Assembly: GCA_002869435.1 (NCBI GenBank)
Contig: PKSX01000064.1
Coordinates: 10,076 to 50,071, forward strand
Length of the DNA stretch: 39,996 bases
Direction: 5' to 3'
Source of the DNA: Marinilabiliales bacterium
GTDB taxonomy: Bacteria > Bacteroidota > Bacteroidia > Bacteroidales > DTU049
Shown here: positions 32,481-39,996 of the stretch, one piece after another
Layout of the letters: every line of letters begins with the position of its first letter
How positions within the stretch are numbered: the stretch's first letter is position 1
The notes under the pieces: model-generated
Seen by the model: the letters and a program-made list of their open reading frames with translations, nothing else
Databases searched by the model: none
What the model was told of the DNA's origin: nothing
Program-made: the position numbers and the translations under genes

Positions 32481-32540
32481 TTTATTTGGGGTTCAACACC
32501 TCATAGCTGTGGCATGGCAGATACTCATATTATGCTTATT

Positions 32541-32566
32541 GGTGGTTTCGACTCCGCTCAACCACC
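32541..32566. repeat. Palindromic repeat GGTGGTT...AACCACC
   Basis: GGTGGTT (32541-32547) and AACCACC (32560-32566) enclose TCGACTCCGCTC, an inverted repeat just past the end of the sensor gene. The TTCGACTCCGCTCA core resembles the repeat at 26377-26410 (TTCGACAGGCTCAG), so the two may belong to one dispersed family. Confidence 0.55.
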
Positions 32567-32568
32567 GT

Positions 32569-35088
32569 TTAGTATTGCCCTGCCTGAAAATCTGTTTTTA
32601 TTTTATTCTGAAAAAGTTTATAGCGACTAAATACGTGCTGTAAAGCATTTTTATCCAGGTCGGTAAGTTTATTCATATTGATCAGATTGCCCGGAGCCAC
32701 ACCTGCATCCATCATATCCAGCTGATTCTTCAAGCGGAGAGTCATTAAGTAATTGTAGTTTGCATGCAAATCTGCTGAAAACTGGGAACTAAATACACCT
32801 GCCTCTGAAAGTGCTTTTATTCTTTCAAAAGTATTTACTTGTGGCTTTTTATGGTAGATTGCATAAATTCTCGGAAGCATCACAAGAGGCATCATGGCAA
32901 GTTTTATATCAACCCCACTGCCTGTTTCATTGCTTGTACTAACAATGTTTCCAAGCAAATTCAGTGGTGCTTTGTAATGCAAAATACTTTGAGCTAGATT
33001 GAAATAAAAAATTGCTTTCTCGTGAGAAACCTCATCAATAAATTCTCTTAGTTCTGTACCGAATGATTCATTGCCGTATATGACTTCAAAATCAAAAAAG
33101 ACAGAAATTTCCATCATATTCTGTGCATCGGGAGTATTGATCCAGGTACTAAAATACTTTTTCCATTCATAAAGTGAAACACACCACTTAGGGTTGCTGG
33201 CCATCATATCACCTTCACACAACTTATATCCAATCTGATTCAGCCATTCCGAAACCTGTTTTCCAAAACCCAGAAAATACTCTTTGGCTTTTATCATGTC
33301 ATCTTCAGACCCGTCGGCAAAAATAATGGCATTATCCTGATCGGTAGCAAAAGTCTGCTCTCCTCTGCCTACACTACCAAACGTGATGTATGCAAAATCG
33401 CAGGGCGGTTGACCAAGCTTTTCAATGGCAAGTTCGTTTAACCGGTATACCAATGCCTGAGAAAAGTCAGAAAGCAGCTTGGCGGCACGCTCGGCAATGA
33501 TTCCATTCTTAATAAGAGAACCCGTATACAAGGTGAAATCTCTGTATTTTTCAGTCAGCACTTCAATATTGCTTTCAGATCTCACTGCATTAACCAATTC
33601 TTCTCCAAGATCTGCTTTATTTACACTCGACATTTGCAGTTCAGCCAACACATCCTGAGTCTTTTTCCACTTTTCATACAGATGCGTTACCGGACTTATG
33701 GCACCACTGCACACCGTTTCATTATTATGCTTATCCTCAAAAATAGCGGCACTGATGGTAGCCATAAACTCTGAACCATTATTTCGTTTCACCCTTATGG
33801 TGTAATCATTAATAGATTTTTTTGATAACAGTGTTTTCAGAAAATATTGCTGTTCAGCCTTACTGACGAAAAACTCATTGATATTTTTACTCAGTAATTC
33901 TGTCCTGCTTGAAAATCCAAGCAATTCAATCAAATAAGGATTCACATCCAGAAAACGTGAATTTCTGGTGAAGGTAGTTACAAAACTCGCAATACGTAAT
34001 TGTGGCAACACAAGAGATGAATAATCGCCGGTATGCGAAGCTTCAGCATCTTCCAGTGGTCTGACAATAATTACAATTGCTTCCTGATCCATAATTTTAG
34101 AAAGGGAAATATTCAGAAGAACCCTAATACCACCTTCCTTAAACGAATCGAGCATTAATTCTATACGCTGCGGAGTAGTGAACATTGCTTTCAATGTATC
34201 AAAACTATGATCGGAGATATTAAACTGTTCCTCAAGCTTGAGCATTTCACAAAGCTTATCGTAATTCAGCTCTGATTCCGACAATCCGCTTATTTTCAGA
34301 AAACTCTTATTGGCGAATACATCTTTGCCCAGCAAGAGAATGGTCCCCTCTGAAGAAGCTTCAACCAGTGTTCGGTATCGCTCTCGCGATCTTTTCAACT
34401 CCTCTTCAGCTTTAATTCTGGCTCTTTCTGTTTTCGAATTAAAATAGATTATAAAGGCAAGCAGAATAATCAGAACACCAAGAATAACCAGCGATATATA
34501 TATAAGATTTCTTTCAAGTCTTGCTATTTCGGTTTTTACATCCTCGATATAGATACCTGTGCCCACAATCCAGCCCCATTCGGGAAAACCACGTACATAT
34601 GAAAGTTTCGGAACAATACGAGTGGAATCATCTTTCCACTGCCACATATAGTCAACATATCCTTCGCCATTGGCATTCACAACATTTACAAATTCCACAA
34701 AGAGTTTCTTTCCTTTCGGGTCTTCAAAATTGTTTAATGCCTGTCCGTTAAGATCCGGGCGGTATGGATGCCTGATCATAATCGGATGCATATCTGTTAT
34801 CCAAAAATAATCTTTGTTTTCATCTCCGTATCTTAAAGAGCTGATTTCTTCGGCAGCCATTTCCTGTGCATCAGATAAACTTATATCACCGGCATCGACT
34901 TCAGCATTATATTTTTCAAGAATACTGCATGCAGTCTGAGTAAGCTCATATATGGTTTGCCTCTTGCCGTCCATCATATTTTTCTCGAACGAGGGAATCA
35001 CTATCCAGAAAATGGATATAACAAACAGCACCATGGTTAGTAATGCAGGTAAAAAGATTCTGAAACTAAAAGCATATTTTCTTTTCAT
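32569..35088 (-). CDS. Cache-PAS-PAS-DUF294 nucleotidyltransferase-like membrane sensor
   Basis: An 839-residue inner-membrane receptor. Transmembrane helix 1 (residues ~9-31) and helix 2 (~195-217) bracket a periplasmic single-Cache domain (YFWITDMHPIMIRHPYRPDL at 94-113; GFPEWGWIVGTGIY at 167-180). A coiled-coil-like linker, two PAS-like domains (~235-350 and ~365-470) and a C-terminal DUF294 region follow. This has the nucleotidyltransferase motif GSVGRGEQ (571-578) with TDQDN (582-586; D583 and D585 as likely metal ligands) and a later acidic site D666. The final part (~680-839) matches the DUF294 C-terminal helical domain. DUF294 is usually attached to cyclic-nucleotide and CBS domains, so the receptor fusion is unusual. 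It may nucleotidylate a protein or make a nucleotide signal. It follows the phosphoesterase gene by 3 bp. Domain boundaries are approximate. Confidence 0.85.
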   Translation of the reverse strand: MKRKYAFSFRIFLPALLTMVLFVISIFWIVIPSFEKNMMDGKRQTIYELTQTACSILEKYNAEVDAGDISLSDAQEMAAEEISSLRYGDENKDYFWITDMHPIMIRHPYRPDLNGQALNNFEDPKGKKLFVEFVNVVNANGEGYVDYMWQWKDDSTRIVPKLSYVRGFPEWGWIVGTGIYIEDVKTEIARLERNLIYISLVILGVLIILLAFIIYFNSKTERARIKAEEELKRSRERYRTLVEASSEGTILLLGKDVFANKSFLKISGLSESELNYDKLCEMLKLEEQFNISDHSFDTLKAMFTTPQRIELMLDSFKEGGIRVLLNISLSKIMDQEAIVIIVRPLEDAEASHTGDYSSLVLPQLRIASFVTTFTRNSRFLDVNPYLIELLGFSSRTELLSKNINEFFVSKAEQQYFLKTLLSKKSINDYTIRVKRNNGSEFMATISAAIFEDKHNNETVCSGAISPVTHLYEKWKKTQDVLAELQMSSVNKADLGEELVNAVRSESNIEVLTEKYRDFTLYTGSLIKNGIIAERAAKLLSDFSQALVYRLNELAIEKLGQPPCDFAYITFGSVGRGEQTFATDQDNAIIFADGSEDDMIKAKEYFLGFGKQVSEWLNQIGYKLCEGDMMASNPKWCVSLYEWKKYFSTWINTPDAQNMMEISVFFDFEVIYGNESFGTELREFIDEVSHEKAIFYFNLAQSILHYKAPLNLLGNIVSTSNETGSGVDIKLAMMPLVMLPRIYAIYHKKPQVNTFERIKALSEAGVFSSQFSADLHANYNYLMTLRLKNQLDMMDAGVAPGNLINMNKLTDLDKNALQHVFSRYKLFQNKIKTDFQAGQY

Positions 35089-35091
35089 AGC

Positions 35092-35856
35092 TTAGAGTTT
35101 ATAGGCAGTTATTATTTGTTCATTAAGATCATACACAACATATCCCGATTCACGATTACTGCGGGCCACAGCCGGGATAGTAAAGAAATCATTCGACGTC
35201 ACTTTAACTTTCTTATTGAAAGCCGAGAAAGCAAGGGGCATTCTCATCACATGCCTTAACCCATTGGCAGAGCGTGCTGCTTTCAAGACACCTTCACTAT
35301 GTGTATGTCCGCAAAAAGCATTATCAGCACCCAGTGCCGACATATATGAATGGTGGTCACTCACTGCTTTAAAGGTGAACTTCTTCAGTGTTTCTGAACC
35401 ACTTAAATTTGGATAGAAAAAATGCGAAAAGAGTAGTTTTCTTCCGGACATTTCTTCCATTTTGTGTTCAGGTAACATTTCCAACCACTTTCTGTTTAAA
35501 TCATTCAATTCAGGAAGCTTTTCATTCTCATAAAGCCATATTTTTTTCCCGGCAATTTTGCGCTGCTCATCCAGACTAAGAGAATACCAGTTCGACGGAA
35601 ATTCAAAAGATTTAATATATCTTGGAAGGCGCTGAACAGAAAATAAATCGTGATTGCCCACCACCACCGTTTTACAGTTTTCCCGCACCAGTCTAATGCA
35701 TTCATTTGCATCAGGAGTAAACGGGTAAAAATCAGGTGTAAAGCCTGTAATATCTCCCAGGCAAACTATTTCATCGCACTCCTTTTCCAACTTGCTCAGC
35801 GCTTTATGTAGATTAGTAAGGTCTTCGTGAATGTCAGAGATCAGTCCTATTCGCAT
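35092..35856 (-). CDS. YfcE/MJ0936-type metallophosphoesterase
   Basis: A 254-residue cytoplasmic calcineurin-like phosphoesterase. All metal-binding motifs are in order: SDIHED (7-12), CLGDITG, VVGNHD, a LLFSHFFYP His region and FCGHTHSEG. It lacks a signal peptide. The compact fold fits YfcE/MJ0936-type phosphodiesterases, which act on nucleotides or phosphodiesters. It is the first gene of an operon; the sensor with a nucleotidyltransferase-like domain follows after 3 bp. An enzyme that removes a nucleotide mark or degrades a nucleotide signal made by that domain is a reasonable inference, not proven. A TATATTTA box (35877-35884) is one base from the -7 consensus and 20 nt upstream of the ATG. 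Confidence 0.9.
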   Translation of the reverse strand: MRIGLISDIHEDLTNLHKALSKLEKECDEIVCLGDITGFTPDFYPFTPDANECIRLVRENCKTVVVGNHDLFSVQRLPRYIKSFEFPSNWYSLSLDEQRKIAGKKIWLYENEKLPELNDLNRKWLEMLPEHKMEEMSGRKLLFSHFFYPNLSGSETLKKFTFKAVSDHHSYMSALGADNAFCGHTHSEGVLKAARSANGLRHVMRMPLAFSAFNKKVKVTSNDFFTIPAVARSNRESGYVVYDLNEQIITAYKL

Positions 35857-35936
35857 ATATGTATTTCAATTTGATGTAAATATAACGATTATTGTGAAAA
35901 ATTCCTTATTTTCGTTCTGTATTGAAACATTAAAAT

Positions 35937-37157
35937 ATGAGTAGAATCTGTTTTCTCTTTTTGGTTTCAGGCTTATTTTTCATTCATACCAAAGCACAGG
36001 TAAAAGTTCCTGACCGCAGTTACTTGTATGAGGTTACCGACTCTGTGGTCATTAACGGAGCAGAAGCCTGCGAAGCATATTTTCCGCTTCTTAAAAACAA
36101 GCGCATCGGGCTTGTGGTGAACCACACGTCAATGATCAATGATATCCATTTAGTGGATTCATTACACAATGCAGGATTTAATATCGTTAAAATATTTGCC
36201 CCTGAACATGGTTTCCGCGGTAATCAATCAGACGGAGCACATATATCAGACTCAAAAGACAATATAACCGGAGCTACTATAGTCTCCCTCTTTGGCAGTA
36301 AATTTAAACCTACTGCTCAGGATCTGGCCGATATTGATATTGTTCTTTTCGACATTCAGGATGTAGGTGTAAGGTTTTATACATTTATTTCTACCATGCA
36401 CTATGTAATGGAAGCGTGCGCAGAAAATAATAAACCATTTGTAGTTCTTGACCGGCCAAATCCCAATGGACATTATATTGACGGCCCAATGCTTGATTTA
36501 CGATTTAAGAGTTTCATTGGCATGGACCCTATCCCTCTGGTACATGGACTTACTGTAGGCGAACTGGCAACCATGATAAATGGAGAAGGATGGCTTGGTG
36601 ACGATTTAAAGTGCGATCTCACTGTAATTCAATGTAAAAACTACAATCATTCATGCCTGTATAAATTGCCCATTATGCCCTCACCAAATCTGGTTAGCAT
36701 GGATGCTGTATACCTGTATCCTTCACTAGGATTGCTTGAAGGCACAGTTGTAAGTGTAGGCCGCGGCACTTATCAGGCTTTTGAGATATTTGGACATCCA
36801 CTACTAAAAAATACAGATATTGAGTTTACTCCGGAATCCATTAAAGGCATGTCGGAGAATCCAAAGTTTCTGGGACAAAAATGCTATGGATTCAATGTAA
36901 AATCTTTTGCTACTGAGTATATAAGATACAACAGTTCAATTTATCTTTACTGGCTACTGGAATTATATGCAGAACTAAGCCCTCAGACTGAATTCTGGAG
37001 AGACGGTGTTTTTGACAAGCTGGCAGGATCAGATAAACTGCGCACACAAATTGAGGAAGGTCTTAATACTGACGAAATCACTTCTTCCTGGCTTTTTGAC
37101 TTGCAGCAATACAAACACCTAAGAAAAAAATATTTGTTATACCCCGATTTCGAATAA
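35937..37157 (+). CDS. NamZ-like exo-beta-N-acetylmuramidase (DUF1343)
   Basis: A 406-residue exported protein of the DUF1343 family, whose Bacillus member NamZ releases MurNAc from peptidoglycan fragments. The signal peptide ends KAQ. Family motifs are NHTS (62-65), APEHGFRG (88-95), FDIQDVGVRFYT (138-149), DRPNP (172-176), MPSPNLVSMDAVYLYPSLGLLEGT and GRGT (275-278). Length and motif order agree with the family. A role in peptidoglycan turnover or recycling in the periplasm is likely. A TATTTTCG box (35907-35914) is one base from the -7 consensus. The next gene starts 1 bp after the stop, so the two are co-translated. Confidence 0.88.
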   Translation: MSRICFLFLVSGLFFIHTKAQVKVPDRSYLYEVTDSVVINGAEACEAYFPLLKNKRIGLVVNHTSMINDIHLVDSLHNAGFNIVKIFAPEHGFRGNQSDGAHISDSKDNITGATIVSLFGSKFKPTAQDLADIDIVLFDIQDVGVRFYTFISTMHYVMEACAENNKPFVVLDRPNPNGHYIDGPMLDLRFKSFIGMDPIPLVHGLTVGELATMINGEGWLGDDLKCDLTVIQCKNYNHSCLYKLPIMPSPNLVSMDAVYLYPSLGLLEGTVVSVGRGTYQAFEIFGHPLLKNTDIEFTPESIKGMSENPKFLGQKCYGFNVKSFATEYIRYNSSIYLYWLLELYAELSPQTEFWRDGVFDKLAGSDKLRTQIEEGLNTDEITSSWLFDLQQYKHLRKKYLLYPDFE

Positions 37158-37158
37158 T

Positions 37159-39234
37159 ATGCCCAGAAAAAAACCTGTAAAAAAGGCGCCGAAAAAGGCT
37201 GAGATTATTACGCCCGAGAAAAAGGCAAACACATTGCTAAACCAAAGACTTGCCATTGCCATTTTCGGGTTTCTCCTGTATGCAGCTACCATTGGTTTCG
37301 ACTACACGTTGGACGATACCTTAATGATTACCGGCAACGAGTACACACAAAAAGGTTTCGACGGAGTAAATGAAATCTTCACCACTGATGTTTTCGTTGG
37401 TTTTTTTGGAAATCAATCCTCGCTGGTGGCCGGTGGCCGTTACCGCCCCTTCACGCATTTTATGTTTGCGGTTGAACACGAGTTATTTGGAGATAATCCA
37501 ACACTGCAGCATTTCCTCAATGTATTTTTCTATATTCTTCTATTGCTGGCTCTTTTTGCATTCCTGCGTAAGCTATTGCCACAGGAAAACCGAAAATGGT
37601 TTTTACAGCTACCTTTCATTATTACATTATTATTTGCGGCCCATCCACTACATACAGAGGTTGTCAGCAATATAAAAGGCCGCGATGAAATCATTACCAT
37701 GCTAACTGCAATCCTGAGTTTGCACCTCATGATTAAATGGTTGAAAAGCAGAAAAGTACTACAATTACTAGGATCCGTTGTGCTGTTTTTTATTGCTTTG
37801 CTTTCAAAAGAAGCAGCCATTATATGGATTGGTGTACTTCCATTTATTCTGTGGTTCTTTACTGAAAGCAAGCGAAAAGACTATTTCCTTTCGATTGGGA
37901 TATTACTCATCCCATCTTTGATATATATTTACATACGTTCTCAGGTAGTAGGAGGTCTTCTGGTAACAGAAATAAGTCCGGAGTTATTGAATGATCCGTT
38001 TGTAAATTCTACAAAATCACAGGAACTGGCTACGGTGTTCTTTACCTGGCTTATTTATTTTAAATTACTAATATTCCCTCACCCACTTACACACGATTAT
38101 TATCCAAAGCAAATTGCCATTAGGGATTTCAGTGATCCCATGGTATGGGTTGCAATTGCAGTAGTGCTTTTTACAATCTTCCTCGCTTTACGTGGATTGA
38201 AAAAGAAAAAACTCTGGTCGTTTGGAATCATATTTTTCTGGGCCAGTTTCAGCATCTCCTCTAATTTAATTTTCAATATCGGAACTTTTATGAATGAACG
38301 TTTTATGTTTGTTCCATTGCTTGGTTTTGTGTTTATTTTAGCCTGGATACTCCAAAATAAACTTGGAAAAGATAAAACACTCACTTATATACTTTTTGCC
38401 ATTTTGGGGCTGTATTCAATAAAAACAATTTCACGGTCTTTTGCCTGGAAGAACAATCACTCATTGTTTCTCACTGACGTAAGAACTTCGAGCAATAGTG
38501 CTAAAGTAAACGTTTCTGCAGCTGAAATCCTCTTGCAGGAAGCTGATGCTGAACAAAATTACATCAAACGAATGGAACTTGTTAATGAAGCCATTGGTTA
38601 TTTAAACAAAGCACAGGAAATTCACCCTACATATTATGGGGTTTATGATTTGCGTGGAAAGGCATGGTTTCAGTTGAAAGATTACTCAAAATCATTTCAG
38701 GATTACAAGTATTGTATGCAGTTAAAACCCGGCAAAACAAACATGCTACACAATATTTATCTTGTCGGACTGGCATGTGTACGTGATACAGTAACCACTA
38801 CAGGCCATGAGATATATGATTACCTGATTTCTGCACAACCTGATTCTGCGAAACATTATTTTCAGAAAGCACTAATATTTGACCTCGAAAACAAGCCACA
38901 GAAAACACTTGAATTTCTCGATGCTGCAATAAAGACAGATTCCGGGTTTGTTGCCGCCTGGAATAAAAAAGGTGAAATATATGGAAGAGTGTTTCACGAT
39001 CTGGAATCTTCACAAAAATATTTGCTCAAAGCATACTCCATTTCACCTAATAATGTAAGTGTGCTGGAGAATCTGGGCGTTCTGTACGGCATTGCCGGGC
39101 AATTTGAGGAATCGAAAAAGTTCTTACTGAAAGCCCACAGACAAAAACCAGATGATCAGCAGATCAAATTCAATCTGGCACAAACCTATGATTTGCTGGG
39201 AATGCCCGATAGTGCTGCGTATTATCGTCAGTAG
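37159..39234 (+). CDS. TMTC-like GT-C membrane glycosyltransferase with TPR tail
   Basis: A 691-residue integral membrane protein. A basic cytoplasmic N terminus (PRKKPVKKAPKKAE) precedes about ten transmembrane helices (to residue ~430) and a periplasmic C-terminal TPR array (residues ~440-691; for example AIGYLNKAQEIHPTYYGVYDLRGKAWFQLKDYSKSFQDY). The N-terminal half has marks of the GT-C/TMTC family: the acidic pair D52-D53 (TLDDTLM) in the first outer loop, GGRYRPF (92-98), AAHPLHTEVVSNIKGRDEI (160-178) and LLSKEAAI. TMTC proteins are protein O-mannosyltransferases in animals; bacterial relatives are little studied and the sugar and acceptor here are unknown. It is translationally coupled to the NamZ-like gene. 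Confidence 0.83.
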   Translation: MPRKKPVKKAPKKAEIITPEKKANTLLNQRLAIAIFGFLLYAATIGFDYTLDDTLMITGNEYTQKGFDGVNEIFTTDVFVGFFGNQSSLVAGGRYRPFTHFMFAVEHELFGDNPTLQHFLNVFFYILLLLALFAFLRKLLPQENRKWFLQLPFIITLLFAAHPLHTEVVSNIKGRDEIITMLTAILSLHLMIKWLKSRKVLQLLGSVVLFFIALLSKEAAIIWIGVLPFILWFFTESKRKDYFLSIGILLIPSLIYIYIRSQVVGGLLVTEISPELLNDPFVNSTKSQELATVFFTWLIYFKLLIFPHPLTHDYYPKQIAIRDFSDPMVWVAIAVVLFTIFLALRGLKKKKLWSFGIIFFWASFSISSNLIFNIGTFMNERFMFVPLLGFVFILAWILQNKLGKDKTLTYILFAILGLYSIKTISRSFAWKNNHSLFLTDVRTSSNSAKVNVSAAEILLQEADAEQNYIKRMELVNEAIGYLNKAQEIHPTYYGVYDLRGKAWFQLKDYSKSFQDYKYCMQLKPGKTNMLHNIYLVGLACVRDTVTTTGHEIYDYLISAQPDSAKHYFQKALIFDLENKPQKTLEFLDAAIKTDSGFVAAWNKKGEIYGRVFHDLESSQKYLLKAYSISPNNVSVLENLGVLYGIAGQFEESKKFLLKAHRQKPDDQQIKFNLAQTYDLLGMPDSAAYYRQ

Positions 39235-39241
39235 AATCGAA

Positions 39242-39305
39242 AATCTTGAGTTGAGAATCTAGAATCGTGAAGCACTAAACCTCAAGATTCCAGATTCAAG
39301 ATTCG
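39242..39305. repeat. Intergenic inverted repeats of the AATCTTGA/TCAAGATT type
   Basis: AATCTTGAG (39242-39250) and CTCAAGATT (39281-39289) are perfect inverted arms, and further AGATTC-type units (AGAATCTAGAATC, AGATTCAAGATTC) fill the gap between the TPR gene and the small secreted gene. It is probably a degenerate dispersed repeat rather than a terminator, as no U-run follows. Confidence 0.5.
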
Positions 39306-39316
39306 TTATTCATGAT

Positions 39317-39907
39317 TCACTCGCAATCGCCTGCATACAAATCCATATACTCAAAAATGATTGTGATGGCTTCGCCGCGCATATCCTGATCGAGTGAAGT
39401 GTTTTTACGCACGTCATCTGTGGCTTTATACACGTTACACCAGCTGTAATCGAACTCCACCTGAGCTTTAATGAGACCATGAATAATATTAAAAGTATAG
39501 CTGTCAGGATTCATGCTCAATGCCTGCTTTGCAATAGCCAAAGCTTCTGTGCATTCGAAATAATTATCGAGGGCTTTCAAATATGCCAGTGCAAGCAGAT
39601 TCTCGGCTTTGCGCTGTTTCTTCTTCATACCGTGCTTATCCAGATATTCGCGGTATTTACTATAATTGCTCTGCCCTTCAAAAGTCCACCCCAGAGCATT
39701 AATTACAGCCATTTTCTCATCAACAGGGTTTTTCTTCCACAGAAACTCCATAATTTCATCCGTTATCAAACCATTGGCACTTTGAGCTGCAAGGACCATT
39801 TCATTATCCATATAGGCCAAATAGAAATCGGTTGAGGTAAGGGGAGAATCGGCTTTTGCGATTGAGAATGCAAAAACTAATACGAGGGGAATGAGTAATT
39901 TTTTCAT
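39317..39907 (-). CDS. Small secreted helical (TPR-like) protein
   Basis: A 196-residue exported protein. A signal peptide (MKKLLIPLVLVFAFSIAKA) is followed by an all-helical body with TPR-like spacing (NLLALAYLKALDNYFECTEALAIAKQALSMNPDSYTFNIIHGLI). I do not recognise the family, and no catalytic residues are evident. It ends convergently with the TPR-tailed glycosyltransferase. The ATG at 39907 begins the signal peptide. The promoter region upstream has a perfect inverted repeat. Confidence 0.78.
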   Translation of the reverse strand: MKKLLIPLVLVFAFSIAKADSPLTSTDFYLAYMDNEMVLAAQSANGLITDEIMEFLWKKNPVDEKMAVINALGWTFEGQSNYSKYREYLDKHGMKKKQRKAENLLALAYLKALDNYFECTEALAIAKQALSMNPDSYTFNIIHGLIKAQVEFDYSWCNVYKATDDVRKNTSLDQDMRGEAITIIFEYMDLYAGDCE

Positions 39908-39911
39908 AATT

Positions 39912-39942
39912 GTGGTTTTTTGTAAAAGTATGAAAAAACCAC
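39912..39942 (-). promoter_or_regulatory. Perfect 10-bp inverted repeat around a -7-like box
   Basis: GTGGTTTTTT (39912-39921) and AAAAAACCAC (39933-39942) are perfect inverted arms separated by 11 bp. On the minus strand the space between them holds TACTTTTA (39930-39923), one base from TAnnTTTG, 15 nt upstream of the secreted-protein ATG. This arrangement suits an operator that blocks the promoter, or an RNA hairpin. Confidence 0.5.
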
Positions 39943-39996
39943 ATTATAGCATCTCAAAAAAATGGGCCATAAGTCACAAACAAAAATCAGAACAAG

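Noticed and set aside
1..39996. CRISPR array, prophage, insertion sequence or integron
   Set aside because: No regularly spaced direct repeats, transposase, integrase or phage structural genes are visible; the repeats seen are short palindromes.

Overview
The window is chromosomal DNA of a member of the Bacteroidota, probably an environmental Bacteroidales-like or related lineage. The main evidence is three proteins with C-terminal type IX secretion (T9SS) sorting domains, many lipoproteins, a TonB-dependent receptor, a GldA-like ABC ATPase, and repeated promoter boxes of the form TAnnTTTG, the -7 element of this phylum. The DNA is moderately AT-rich and tightly packed. I see no phage, transposase, integrase, rRNA or CRISPR array.

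Layout. 1-5.1 kb: a T9SS-exported protein, metK with a probable SAM-II-type riboswitch leader, a GldA-like ABC ATPase, a family 4 glycosyltransferase and a UPF0316 membrane protein. 5.1-9.8 kb: an exported beta-propeller protein, dnaA, and a 5'-nucleotidase split into two overlapping genes. 9.9-13.1 kb: a pentapeptide-repeat protein, two unknown envelope genes and a PD40-repeat protein. 13.1-18.3 kb: an isocitrate/isopropylmalate dehydrogenase-family gene with an HD-fold gene, a formylglycine-generating-enzyme-like protein paired with a peptide-binding lipoprotein, a small lipoprotein and a CAT-anticodon tRNA. 18.4-24.9 kb: an Omp28-like lipoprotein, an overlapping PagL-like / GIN-domain / YgiQ operon, and a large T9SS protein with its own Omp28-like domain. 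24.9-27.2 kb: an intergenic region with a strong small-RNA candidate, then mnmA and a nitroreductase. 27.2-32.5 kb: a secreted endonuclease/exonuclease/phosphatase-fold enzyme divergent from a TonB-dependent receptor and an OB-fold (DUF5689-like) lipoprotein. 32.5-35.9 kb: a metallophosphoesterase followed 3 bp later by a Cache-PAS-PAS-DUF294 nucleotidyltransferase-like membrane sensor. 35.9-39.9 kb: a NamZ-like exo-muramidase with a TMTC-like membrane glycosyltransferase, then a small secreted protein.

How the genes work together. Housekeeping functions (SAM synthesis, replication initiation, tRNA thiolation, dehydrogenase) are interspersed with envelope and scavenging functions. The nuclease-fold enzyme, OB-fold lipoprotein and receptor could together break down and import nucleic-acid or phosphate-containing material, and the split nucleotidase would fit the same theme. 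The most novel candidates are the sensor/nucleotidyltransferase-like protein with its phosphoesterase partner, and a roughly 107-nt three-hairpin RNA near 25.2 kb. Start codons were often moved downstream of the longest open frame where a TAnnTTTG box or a signal peptide made the longer version unlikely.
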